NCBI GenBank assembly: GCA_905221605.1
Contig: CAJNDS010000151.1
Span: forward strand, 149,862 to 213,861
Length of the DNA: 64,000 bases
Direction: 5' to 3'
Source of the DNA: Symbiodinium natans
Taxonomy: Eukaryota > Sar > Dinophyceae > Suessiales > Symbiodiniaceae
Shown here piece by piece: positions 22,901-32,800 of this stretch (its first letter is position 1; every line of letters starts with the position of its first letter). A model generated the notes under the pieces. It saw only the letters and a program-made list of their open reading frames with translations. It searched no databases and had not been told where the DNA came from. The position numbers and the translations under genes were made by a program.

Positions 22901-25900
22901 GTATGTGCATTTTGCCTTGGAATTTCGGAGCCGTCCGGTATCCTGTGGAGACGCATCGAAGATCATGCGTGGATATACCCCCAGGATACCATAATCATCC
23001 TGAGTGTAGGAACCCACAACAAGGGCACCCGCATTTTCGGATTTTGAGATCATGCTCTTCAGATCAGGACTGTGCAGACCAAGCTGCACCAGTGGCGGCT
23101 TAAAGACCAGCAGCTAGGAGTAGAACCTTGCTCCATACCATGAAGAGTCCACGGTCCAGATGTTGGTTGGGTCTAGAATCAAAAAATGCTTACGACAAGG
23201 ATTCCGGCAATTCCCGGACTTCCGAAACTGCATGGCTCAATACTCGGCAGGACGCTCGCCCGAAACTGGTTTAGGGTTCTGGATTTCAGGATTTACGGGA
23301 TTCGCGGGATGCGCAAGGGGGGAGGGAATCGCAGGCGGGGATGCATCAGGCTTGTGCTCAAGCTTGCGGCTGTTTGTGTCCTCACCTTGGTTGTCAGGCA
23401 GGGTGGCAGTAGGATCCTGACTGTTTTTTCCTCGAAGTACAGGCCGAAATGACCATTGTCGAATTGAGGTGCCCCTCTTTGTGAGGTCACAACACCGAGG
23501 GATGTACAACGTCCCAGCCTAGTAATCTGCTGCTTCGCACATGAGGATTTGGATGACGCGGTCTTGGCGAACATCACCGCGCGCATTACAGAGCTGACCC
23601 GAGTTCCGCACGAGCACATGGAGCCGTTCCAGGCCAACCACCTCCTCCAGCTTCTACTCTTGTTTAGGGTGTAGGGTTTAGGGTTAGGGTTCTTGGCCTT
23701 CTTCTTGAATAGGATGCCAGGGATCGCCCTTAGATCTTGCAGCTTCGATGCTTTGAGTTGAACGCGGTGCGGGATCGGAAGAACCAGCTGTCCACACATG
23801 TGTGATCATGCACTGTACGAGAACCAGGAGACATTCTTGGCCCTAAACCCTAAACTCCTAGGCCCTAAACCATAAACCCTATTTTCATAATGAGCACAAC
23901 GGCGCGTCTTCTAGCTCAGCGATCCCGCTGCCGCTTATGGGCACCGGGGTTGGCCATTTGTTGGCCAAGAGCCAATGCCAATCAATGCGTGCACGGTTCC
24001 TGTGGCTACTTGTAGGGTTTAGGGTTTAGGGGTGCGTGGTGGATGGTTCCCATCGCGAGTGGGCGTTCAATTGGGAGGAACCATCTTGGCTGAGGCAACT
24101 GAGCATGAGCTAGCTTCCTCTGCGGAATGCACGACAGCTTAATGTTGGCTGAGCTTCCCACACACGAAACCGACATATCACTTCTTTTCTGCCACTTTCG
24201 AGAGTTCTGCGTTTATTTGGCAAAGATTGATGCATTGGCTGTCGACAACACTGGATGTGATAGAATCAGAAACCCTTCCCTCGATGCCACTTGTGTTAGT
24301 GCTGCTGGTTCGACACTACTACTCACTACGGGCTGCCGTCGCAGTAGGCGGAATGCAGCTGTCCTGTGCAGCCTCCCCGCAATAGCAACTGGAAATTGAT
24401 GCAACACATCGAGATGTGGCGCTGCGTATGGATAATCGCATTTTTTAGACAGGGTGCTTGAGAACTCATGCAATGTCGCAGGGGGTTTGGAGTCGTTTAG
24501 ATTTGCCGTGCACTTCGAGGCGACAACATTCAGATTTAGGGAAGGTCGGAACTGGCTTGGGTTGGCTCCAAGGGAGCCGTTCAGGCCAACAGCCCTGCCT
24601 AGTCCTAAGAGAGCTATTTGCTTCGCTCGGCTTTTATTGGATGCTGAGCGGCTGCAGTAGGCCCACCTGTAAACCCCCGACCAAAGTCCTTTCCTGCGCA
24701 GGTGGTTCGCTACCAGTCGGGTCAGTTCTTCCAGGGCCACCAGGACTGTGCTGGCAGTTTGGGTTTGAATGACCCTAAACCCTAAACCCTAAACCAGGGC
24801 TTTCAGCTTCGGGCTTTAGAGGGTGCAGCCCAAAGGACGTGTGCTTGTTTGTTCCGTGCAATGGCGTGCTCAGGGCTAGTTACTCGAAGCAGGCGCTAAT
24901 AAGGGGCCAGCTGCGTGAGATTACGCTGTTCCTTGCTTCGCAGGACCATGGCAAGTAGTAACAGCCCCCGAAGAGGAGTCAGAGGTTTGCGCAGCTCAAA
25001 ACTCGGTCTTGCAGCCGAGGCCCGAAAGTTGAAGACGAGCATCGATGAAGTATCATTGCAGGTTTAGGGTTTAGGGTTTAGGGTTTAGGGTGCCTTGTCT
25101 TGAACCCCATCCCTGCGCATTCACCGTGCACATGCGGAGAACTCAGAGAAACGGCTTGAAGGCGCACGAGCCTCTGCCTTGTAAGAAGGACTACCTGGAC
25201 GAGCAGGAGGAGCAAGTGTGCGGCCACCTGCCAGAATGACCCACGAGCAAGGAAATTGAACCCTGAAACGTAACTCCCAGCCCTGCAGCGCAGCCCGTCC
25301 GGCTATGCGTATGCGCAACTCACCCTGTCCGGTCGGTCTTTCGTTGGATGCATGCAAATAGACGCCGATCGCCTGCAGCAAGCAACCGGCAGCATCAGCG
25401 TGGGGCTCTTGTAGGTCGGAGTCTGGTAGCAGTTGCTACATGGGAGCTTCCAGGGAACCCTACTATTTGGGGGTCTATTTTAGGGGTCCCTCATTTTCGT
25501 AAACCCCCCACATAGCTGTCGCAGCTGCCACCTCATACCACCTCCGTGCGTCGACACGTTGTGCAAGGTGGGCGGATGGGCACGTTCTTCATGTACCTGA
25601 ACGATGTCCCCCAAGGAGCTTTTCAGCGTTGCTAGATTCGCTTGCTTCCGCACGCATGTCATGCTTTCTGAAGGAGGGCAGACTCACTTCACCCATTGGG
25701 ATTTAACCATCACCCCGCAGATGCTTGGCTGATGGCTATATCTACGGAGAGTGTCCCCTCAAGGAAGGCTTCGCTTTCAATCGCCATCAAGAAAGCTTGC
25801 GCAAGTAGATCGGCCCGGAGCAGGGAAGGGAAAATAGCAACCCCAGCTAGAGCATCAGTGCTGCAAGATCGGCGGGCGCCAGATGTTGGGGACCTAGTGC

Positions 25901-26931
25901 CGATGCGTATAAGCCCGCTGGTTGAAGGCTTCTTCTTCAGACCCCCAAAACCTGCATGGCTGGGAAATTTGGGTGGCAACTCACTGTTTGGGTCGCACCA
26001 CTCTTATTTTTGAGGGGTACTTAAGCAAATAATGGATATTGGGGTGTTCGTCCTTATACTCACAGTCCTCAGTAGGGAGTATCGTACTCCCCATTATAGT
26101 GGGGGAACATCCCACTGAAGGAAAGGCTTGGCTCTTCTCTGGTGGAACGCCAACTATACGGCCCTTCAGCACGGCATCTTCAGATTCTTGGCCCGGCGTT
26201 TCGGCATCTTGCGCTTCCGAGTCCTCTAGAAATTCGCGTTCGCAAGGCTTAGGGTTTAGGTTTTTGGGTTTAGGGTTTAGGGTTTAGGGTTTAGGGTTTA
26301 GGGTTTAGGGTTTAGGGTTTAGAGAACAGATGCGTCATGACAGAACGCAGCAGAACGAGGTTTGCCCCGACCTGTTTAATCGCAAGCAAGAGCATACGGT
26401 GCGCAAGGGAGCGCCCTCAGACGATTCCGAAACCCTGACCCCCCAAACCTGAAACACCCTGAGCCGGCAGCAAACGGTTTTTTTTGTGTCAGTGTAGTGT
26501 AGTTGCGTGGTATATGGTATAGATTTATATATGTAGCATAGAAAAACACCTCCAAATACATATACATATAGTAGAAATGATCACTACTCCCCTAGCATGA
26601 GATGTTTTTTGCTGCCCAAGGTGGCGTGAAGAGCAAGGGGGCGTGGCATGAGTCCCTACCCGTCGCAGAGGGTGAGAAGCCGGGACCCTATGCGTCAGAG
26701 GGGTTAGCGGTTTAGGGTTTAGGGGTTTAGGGTTTAGGGTTTTTGGGCATATGGTCGGCCCCGTACATGCCTGACAGCCTCACACTGAGCCTCAGACGCT
26801 TCATGGCCATGACGTCTTTTAGTTTGGAGGTGCTCGGAAAGCGCTTCTGCCAGTCTGCCAGGTGGGTCGTGAACCGCTGGCTTCACCCTTATGACTTCCT
26901 GACCCCGTATTTGGACGGAAAGCTTAGATGA
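19861..26931 (+). CDS. Prolyl 4-hydroxylase-like 2OG-Fe(II) dioxygenase, multi-exon
   Basis: Predicted 2-oxoglutarate- and iron-dependent hydroxylase of the P4H alpha-subunit type, which hydroxylates prolines in secretory-pathway proteins. Exons: 19,861-19,941 (signal peptide), about 21,915-22,008, 22,747-22,838, about 23,524-23,632, 24,702-24,755, 25,568-25,615, 25,674-25,718, 26,602-26,678 and 26,862-26,931. The catalytic set is visible: HxD in FFQGHQDC, the distal His in WHESLPV, and the 2OG-binding Lys in the following EGEKW, matching the family pattern H-x3-PV-x2-G-x-KW-x2-N-x-W. At least one exon, between HQDC and GRMGTFF, was not found. The 3' introns use GC and GA donors, and several carry telomeric repeats. 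The link from the signal-peptide exon to the catalytic exons is inferred. Confidence 0.85.
21915..22008 (+). CDS. Candidate P4H-like exon upstream of the catalytic domain
   Basis: After GGCAG the frame reads FHGVRWPGPAPVEDLAARGA and runs to GINVETPP. Composition and position suit the segment before the P4H core, but there is no diagnostic motif. Confidence 0.4.
22261..22321 (+). repeat. Short dispersed intronic element, copy 1
   Basis: Begins AGGGAATCCTACTACTTG and ends near TTTTCGTAAACCCCC. Related copies are at 25,452-25,509 and, partially, at 53,131-53,165. All three lie inside or beside introns. Confidence 0.6.
22648..22678. repeat. Three tandem 10-bp repeats
   Basis: GAAGTGCCCT occurs three times in a row within a P4H-gene intron. 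Confidence 0.85.
22747..22838 (+). CDS. P4H-like exon, N-terminal part of the catalytic domain
   Basis: Reads DDEIQYIMALARPRFVRST, matching the family's 'LS.EEC..II.LA.P...RST' start. It is bordered by AAG|G and CAG|GT. Confidence 0.85.
23524..23632 (+). CDS. P4H-like exon, 'ITARITELTRVP' helix
   Basis: Reads HEDLDDAVLANITARITELT then RVPHEHMEPFQ, the helix and loop before the double-stranded beta-helix. The donor is GC after CCAG at 23,632; the exact 5' border is uncertain by a base or two. Confidence 0.85.
23665..23880. repeat. Telomeric heptamers in both orientations, P4H-like intron
   Basis: TTTAGGG words at about 23,663-23,695 and CCCTAAA words at about 23,840-23,880, in the intron after the exon ending at 23,632. 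Confidence 0.8.
24702..24755 (+). CDS. P4H-like exon with the HxD iron site
   Basis: Reads VVRYQSGQFFQGHQDCAG. His and Asp of HQD are the first two iron ligands in this family. The acceptor is GCGCAG|G; the donor is not fixed. Confidence 0.88.
25062..25091 (+). repeat. Perfect (TTTAGGG)n in a P4H-like intron
   Basis: Four uninterrupted heptamers directly after GCAG. Confidence 0.9.
25452..25509 (+). repeat. Short dispersed intronic element, copy 2
   Basis: Begins AGGGAACCCTACTATTTG, shares AGGGGTCC and TTTTCGTAAACCCCC with copy 1, and sits about 60 bases before a P4H-like exon. Confidence 0.6.
25568..25718 (+). CDS. Two P4H-like exons separated by a 58-base GA-AG intron
   Basis: 25,568-25,615 reads GRMGTFFMYLNDVPQ. 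25,674 to about 25,718 continues GGQTHFTHWDLTITP, matching the family's 'T.L.YLNDV..GGET.F' strand. The 58-base intron begins GAGCTT, ends GAAG, and has AAGGAG at both borders. Confidence 0.87.
26247..26323 (+). repeat. Long (TTTAGGG)n tract in a P4H-like intron
   Basis: About ten heptamers, nearly perfect apart from a TTTTTGGG variant near the start. It is one of the two longest telomeric tracts in the window. Confidence 0.92.
26602..26931 (+). CDS. Last two P4H-like exons with distal His, 2OG Lys and stop
   Basis: 26,602-26,678 reads MFFAAQGGVKSKGAWHESLP then VAEGE. A GC-AG intron (26,679-26,861) splits the Lys codon, and 26,862-26,931 reads WVVNRWLHPYDFLTP and ends in TGA. Family members end in a similar 'N.W.H.YDF' segment. 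Confidence 0.87.
26708..26742 (+). repeat. (TTTAGGG)n in the last P4H-like intron
   Basis: Four to five heptamers inside the GC-AG intron 26,679-26,861. Confidence 0.85.
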
Positions 26932-27138
26932 TCGGGCTGTGGTGAAAATGAGCGCCCTGCCATGTCCCCATGTCTTCAGTCGCTAAAATCGATCTGGCCA
27001 TTGGGTTCGGAACATGTGCAACTCCGGAGAGCTAGTGGGCTGCAGCCTCGTGAGGAGGAGCTCGCCGGCAAAGGTGAGACCTTGGAGCTCTTTGGAGGAC
27101 ACATGAGGACACTAGACTCGGCATCGGGGGCGGGGGAA

Positions 27139-27190
<52 letters not shown>
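27139..27190 (+). repeat. Poly-G tract of about 52 bases
   Basis: An uninterrupted G run, preceded by short G blocks, between the P4H-like and TIR-like genes. It could form G-quadruplexes on the plus strand. Its true length is uncertain because homopolymers are poorly assembled. The poly-Gly frame through it is not a gene. Confidence 0.9.
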
Positions 27191-27192
<2 letters not shown>

Positions 27193-27503
27193 ATGCCCTC
27201 AACACTTTACACACTCCCATCAACCGTTCTGGATCGTTTTGGGCTGTACTGTAAGGTGGTTTTTGTTCCAGTCGGCGTGGCATTTGGTCATGGCACTGCA
27301 GCTTCAGTGTCCCATGTCGAGGGGGTCCTTCCAAGCCTAAACCAAACAGACCGGGCAACCAATTTTTGCATACTGTTTGCATGTTTCCGTTCCTTTGCAT
27401 GCAAAGCCCTATAATGAGGGGGAATGAGCGAGGGCTTGCACTCAGCTTGTCATGCTCAGGCTCAAGTACCTTGCTTGCTAGACGTGCGACCTAGACGTCC
27501 GCA

Positions 27504-27671
27504 ATGCCTGGTAGGGTTGGCCACAATGATGGTTTCACTCGTTTGCGCGACCCAGACGCCTTCGACGAGGTGAAGGAGTCTGGCAATTTCCGCAGCGTCA
27601 CAGTAGGGCAGTTGCTCATGCGCTCCTTGGCTGCCTTTGCCTTGGGAGCCAGCTACATTCCGACCGGTGCA
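27504..27671 (+). CDS. Probable first exon of the TIR-like membrane gene
   Basis: 56 codons reading MPGRVGHNDGFTRLRDPDAF and LMRSLAAFALGASYIP. A GA donor at 27,672 and the acceptor at 27,810-27,811 keep the frame. The ATG may be internal. Confidence 0.5.
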
Positions 27672-29879
27672 GAAAAACGTGGCGCACGACACCCCCCAGA
27701 GCCCCCCCAACCCCCAAAAGCCCTGCTACTCGATGCCAACTGCGCTGATCAGGTTTCGGGATTGTCTTCGACCAGAGCCTTCCAGCTCTCTGGGCAGTAA
27801 CTAACCACCAGATGGTCCGCTTCCCGACGATGCAGGAAGTGCAAACTGCCGGCGACGCCCTTTTCCAAAAATCCAGGGAGACAGACCGCGTGGACTTTTT
27901 CATCAGTCACTCCTGGCGAGCAGAACGTTGGGAGAAGTATTTGGCGCTGTGCATGCCACTTGCCGTTGGGAACTGTGCTGTGCTATTGCTTGCTAATGTT
28001 TGCAGCAACTCCAGAACACTAATAAAGCATGCAATTCTGTTCATACTGGGCCGCTGAGGTTTTTTAACCTGTCGATGGCAATAAAGTGCGCCGCCCTGAT
28101 GTGGCTGACTGTGGCCAGTGGCTTGATAGCACTCGGAGGTTGGCTATCACTTGGAGGCAGCTTGCTCGGCCTCCCCTGCCTTGTCTATTTGCCAATGGCA
28201 GCATTCTTTGCCGTATTCTTCTGGGGACACCAGCTCTCCGGCGGGCTGTGGTCACCTGTCGTGTGGTTGGACAGGCTCTGCGTTCATCAATCAGACCTGG
28301 AACGGAAAGAGCAACAAATCGCATCACTTCCGGTCTTCGTTGCGCGCTCGTCTCGGATGTTGGTCCTGTGGGATGACATTTGCTGAACAGAGAAGAGATT
28401 TTGCATATCATCTTCATGTCTTCAGTTTGAAGGAAGCTACCAGCAAAGCACAACAAGTACAAAAGACAAACAATAAGCAGCCCAAGAAACAGAAGCACAG
28501 AAACAACGACCAGCAAGTAGCACACACACACACACACAAAGAGGACACCTACTTCGACCGGCTTTGGTGCCACCTAGAGCTGGCCACATTTGCACGGTAT
28601 GGGGCCGTCGAGAACGTCGATGTGCTCCCGCTATGGTTGGCCCCATGGCTGCTTGCCTCGATCCTGTTGGATCTTCTGAGCGCCAGCCTCCTGGATCTCT
28701 TGGAGCCTTGGTGGCCCAGTGGTACCCTTTACCCCCCTTTTGTTTTTGTTATGGGTTCCCTTATAAAATAGGTTAGCCAAAGAAGGGTGCCCTTGTTATA
28801 ATCTGGTTACTGGGCTACCAAGGAGCACGTGTTCCCCAATTGGAGCGCGGCGTGGATGAACTACATCATCGGAGCTGTGGCGCCAATCTTGGGTCAGAAT
28901 CAGGCCCTGCAGAAGTTCGCCGCGTGGTTTATCATCTGGATTATCTGCAGTGTCGTCTCCCTCCCGGCGTCCATCCCAAGCTTCTACTCATTTCGCATGA
29001 AGCTACGCAGCCACTAGCTGATGTTGCAGCAGATGGCTGAGTTCGACGTGCGAGCGGCGAAGTGTACGGTAGCGGCCGACCGCCAGGCTGTTCAGCAGCA
29101 GGTTCAAGAATTGTTTAGAAGCGAACATCCGTGGTCAACACGCGAGGGCCCCGACAGCGTCGATGAAGGGGAGCTGTGCACAGAGGCCCTCGGTTGTTCA
29201 ACGAAAGTGAGTTCCAAAGCCAGCACAGCCCCAAAGGCCTGAAGAACCCGGTGACGCCTTGCCTATGTCTATCCCGTCCCATGACATGACGTCCGCGTTA
29301 GAGTAGTCATTCAAGTCTGAAGTAAAGTAAACACACAGATGGAACGAGATAGGTATAGAGTCATAGAGCAATTGATTTCATACGCTTCTCTAGACGACTT
29401 CGGCTATTCAGGTCAAGCTTCAGACACTTGCCCTGGAGTTTTGTGATCCCCTGGACCGCTTCAACACCTACATCAGGGGCACCCTGCGTGAGTCCGTGAT
29501 AGCCCAGATCGGGAACGAGCTGGAGGTGCCCTGGCAGATGTGTCTTGCGGCCTTCCTGCCTATGATCTTCTACTCTTCTGTGAACATTCTCGGCTGCGAC
29601 AATGGGCCATGTCTCGAATCTGCTCGGCTGTCTGGCTATAGTTCCGTCGCTCAGTACATGGTAGTTCAAGCTGTTGGATGGGCACTTTGCATAGTGATGG
29701 CCTTCCCGCTGACCTACCCCATCCTTCTCCGCATGGTCAAGCTTGTGTTATCACACGGCGATGGACCAGTACATCAGGTTCTGGCATGCACATGCTGTCC
29801 GCTAGCGTTCGAGTACAGCTACGTATGCGGCGGTTTAATCTGGGCCGCCCTCGTCTCTTTAGTGGAGAGCCCCGACTAG
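27504..29879 (+). CDS. Multi-pass membrane protein with TIR-like domain, in-frame TAG
   Basis: Exons: 27,504-27,671, 27,812-27,954, 28,059-28,374, 28,544-28,702, 28,823-29,206 (interrupted by TAG at 29,015-29,017) and 29,412 to about 29,876. Frames match across the placed junctions. TIR-like motifs appear in order: FFISHSWR, VWLDRLCVHQSD, LPVFVARSSRMLVLWDD and TYFDRLWCHLELATFA. TIR-type folds signal by self-association or cleave NAD. A hydrophobic hairpin (about codons 5-60 of the 28,059 exon) interrupts the domain, and more membrane segments follow after 28,620, 28,860 and 29,545. Introns use GA, GC and GT donors, and one holds an AC microsatellite. The true start and the 3' end are not secured. 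The in-frame stop could mean a pseudogene, readthrough or a base error. Confidence 0.75.
27812..28374 (+). CDS. Two exons: TIR-like start, membrane hairpin and LDRLC motif
   Basis: 27,812-27,954 contains DRVDFFISHSWRAERWEKYL and ends in a split Met codon. The GC-AG intron is 104 bases (27,955-28,058). 28,059-28,374 holds two hydrophobic helices, then VVWLDRLCVHQSD and MLVLWD. Another frame, 28,151-28,771, is a shadow. Confidence 0.8.
28544..28702 (+). CDS. Exon: end of the TIR-like domain and a membrane helix
   Basis: Reads DTYFDRLWCHLELATFARYG and then a hydrophobic LAPWLLASILLDLLSASLL. Introns on both sides start with GA: 28,375-28,543 with GACA at both borders, and 28,703-28,822 with GAGC at both borders. 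Confidence 0.8.
28823..29206 (+). pseudogene. Exon with an in-frame TAG at 29,015
   Basis: Reads EHVFPNWSAAWMNYIIGAV, a hydrophobic helix and SFYSFRMKLRSH, then TAG. The same frame then continues LMLQQMAEFDVRAAKCTVAA and ends at a clean GT donor (AAA|GTGAGT). Protein-like composition on both sides in one frame suggests a single substitution to TAG in an otherwise intact exon. Confidence 0.6.
29412..29876 (+). CDS. C-terminal membrane exon of the TIR-like gene
   Basis: After ATTCAG the frame reads VKLQTLALEFCDPLDRF, then two hydrophobic stretches (MCLAAFLPMIFYSSVNIL and VVQAVGWALCIVMAFPLTYP). The real donor may lie near 29,750. A further hydrophobic stretch, LIVFLVIMAVLAAQVLCLF, near 29,982-30,042 may be the next exon. 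Confidence 0.65.
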
Positions 29880-32800
29880 CATTTTGCCGAGTGCCACTTC
29901 GGACACTTCGGATACCAGTACTGTTTCATTGTGTGATACAAAGCAATTACAAAAACCAGCCAAGGAGCTATTCAGCTACTCAGCTGATAGTTTTCCTCGT
30001 CATCATGGCAGTTTTGGCCGCGCAGGTCCTCTGTCTCTTCTGTGGCAATTCACATCACAAGCAAGCGTCCTGTCGCTGCGTGAGGCGGCAGGCCGCAGCT
30101 AGCCTCTCGGCGTGGGTGCAGAAATGGTGTTGTATTTTCATTTCACAGCATGGTTCGGGTGTGCTCGAGCCCGGCTTCGAACTTTACATAGGCAGCCTAG
30201 GCCATCAACGCGCGCGCATGAGCTCGCGCAGGCAGGCACAGGCACGTGCACACACCCACACGCCCACCCACGCACCCTCCCACGCACCCACGCGCCCACA
30301 CCCACTGGATCTCTCTTTTGTGTATCCAACGAGAGCCGTTAGCACCGCTAGGCTGCCTGTCACCAGGCATCAAACGCCTGGGTGTAGCGAGCACCTGAGA
30401 ATGTTGGCGCGGGGTTGGTTGCTGGTTGGGGCTTAGCCAAACCGGAGGTTGAACCAGCGGGTGTCTGATCTGAGTCACAGCTGCTGACAGCTGCTTTGCA
30501 CCATCTCTAGGTGCAAAATACTTTCTGAGATCCGTTGTCGGAGCTTTGCGAACAGCGGTGCAGAGTGAATTCTGGAAGAATCTCCATCTGCCTTAGAGTC
30601 ATTTGAAACGTTTCACCTTGTCCTGCACCCCATGTACTGTACAGCCTACATGCGGGTGGGGTGTGTTTTACTATTTCTTGGAACAACGGAGCAAGGGAGC
30701 ATTGATCGCTCTCTTCAGGTCACGGGTCCAGATGCTGAAGTTGAGTGTCCTGATATAGCCTTTAGATGCATTCAGTGTACATGTAACCATATGTAACCCC
30801 CTGACTCAGATGACCTTTATCCTGGCCATTTTCCAGTGCAAGCAGTGCAGGGGCCCTTTATTTTCACCATCACGGCCTGCCATGGCTGATTTGCAGTTGA
30901 GGGGCAAGGCACGCCTCTTGATGTGCCGAAGCCAAAAAAAGCACCTGCTCACGGACTCTTGACAAAAGTTGGGGCGCGAAATGAACCCCAAACTTAAATG
31001 CCTAGCCGAAGAACTGAGGGCGTCTCCTTTTCGCGATCCCTGAAACAGGCATGGAGTTCGACTGCGTGGATGTGCTTTTGCTTGGCACCCGCAGGATTTT
31101 ACAGGCATAGCTCACATCTTTGCCCATTTCGGCTCGAGAGCGTGAAGCATCGGGAACCTCTCCGATACCTAAACCCTCTCCACGATAAGGTCGGAATTTC
31201 CGACCCCTGTGATAGCGAACAAGTTTTACAGATGGCGAATGCGAGCCGAGTCGTAGGTCTCTTCGACTGCATCTTTGTGCAGCATCGCTTCTTGGCGCCT
31301 TGGTTGAATAGGTTTGGGGTTTAGGATGGTTTAGGGATGAGGGTGTCTCATTGAGGGGGCGCGCTGTTGCTAAAGGCACCCAGGCAGGCGCGCCCCGACT
31401 TGTTGACGACCGCTTGCGCTCCTCTCTCGTCTTGACCTTTGCGGGCTTAGGGTCTCCTGGAATTCTGGGCGCAGGCTACAAGCATTCGCGTGATCCGATG
31501 CCCCTCGAAGGAGGCCCTTGGAGGCCTTGGTGTTTGAGGTTCGGTGGTGGGGCCCTTGGGAGACCCTGCCAAGGCAAGGTTCGTTTCAAAAACCTTTCAG
31601 GCACCTGGAAAATTATAGCACCTTTGCATAATTGCGACTGGAACCCCCACAAGGCCTTCCTGTGAACCCTTAATCGAGCCTTCTTTGGAGGCAAACTTTC
31701 TCTTTGAAGAGGGGTCGGAGTTTGAGGCACGCAAAATCTCCGAAGACGATTTCGCCTTTCAGACTGAAACATACCTTGCTGCGACTTGCCCGAATGTTTG
31801 GGGTATCTCATTCTAAGGGCGACCTAACGGGTTTTTAGCCAGCGCCCTGCCGGGTCCTCCGCGCAGCCCATGGCTGCCTTCGGGATTGAGAAGCTTCCAT
31901 CGTCCACGAAGGACCGTACGGGTTTGCGCGGGCTTTACGGCCGTAAGGCCCTGAGAGGCTTGCGGGCCTTAGGGGCCTTAAGGAATCGACGGACTCTACG
32001 GGCTCTAAGGGCTTACGGGCTCCTGCGGGCTCCTGCGGGCTCCTACGGGCTCCTGCGGGCTCCGGGCCTGCACGGCCCTCGCGGGCTCTACGGGCCCTAC
32101 GGGCCCTACGGCCAGTGTACGGGCATATGGCCCGGGCTGGTTTAGGACCTTGGTCGGAAATGCACTTTCTACAGCACTTCAGATCGGTCTATGTGTGAAG
32201 CATAGGGAAGCGACGCACGATCTTCTGATCTTAACAGAGCTTAGGTCTTGGCAGTCTGGGCCTTCGCCGTCTTCCTTGGCAAGGGAGTGGACCCTGGCAC
32301 ACCTCTCCCGCAGCTGAACGGGGTAGAGATGCCTCCTGGTGGCACAAGATTCCTCCAACTCCCGTTCCCTCAGAGTCAGCTGACTCTGCGGGAAAAAAGG
32401 GTTGGGTGGGCTGAGAGTTGCGAGGTCAAGATGAAGCATAGCAGCGCTGTATAGGACGTGCATGCTGCCATGCTGAACTATTCACCGCACACTCCAAACA
32501 CGGAGGCTCAATCCCGAGGAGGCGGTTCCCCTGACGCGCGCGTCTGTCCTTTCGCACGTGCCTAGGAGAGGTTGGCAAGGCTTTGATTTTTGGTTGAGAA
32601 AGTTGGTTTCAGGGTCAACAGCGTGCAAGAAAGAATCATGTGCGCAAAAAGTCCACCTGCCGCAGCAAGTACCATCTGCATCCTCAACTTATGCGGATGG
32701 GCCCAGAATACGGTTCAAGTTATCCATCCCAAACCCCGAAACCGAGGTCAAAGCTCACAGGCACGCCTCCGGCACTGGGCTGCTGCTGCGTGCAGCCAGA

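Noticed and set aside
26962-27414. Frames with long Gly or Pro runs
   Set aside because: They are translations of the poly-G tract.
28151-28771. 206-codon frame across the TIR-like gene
   Set aside because: Runs through an intron in a different frame from the conserved motifs; a shadow.
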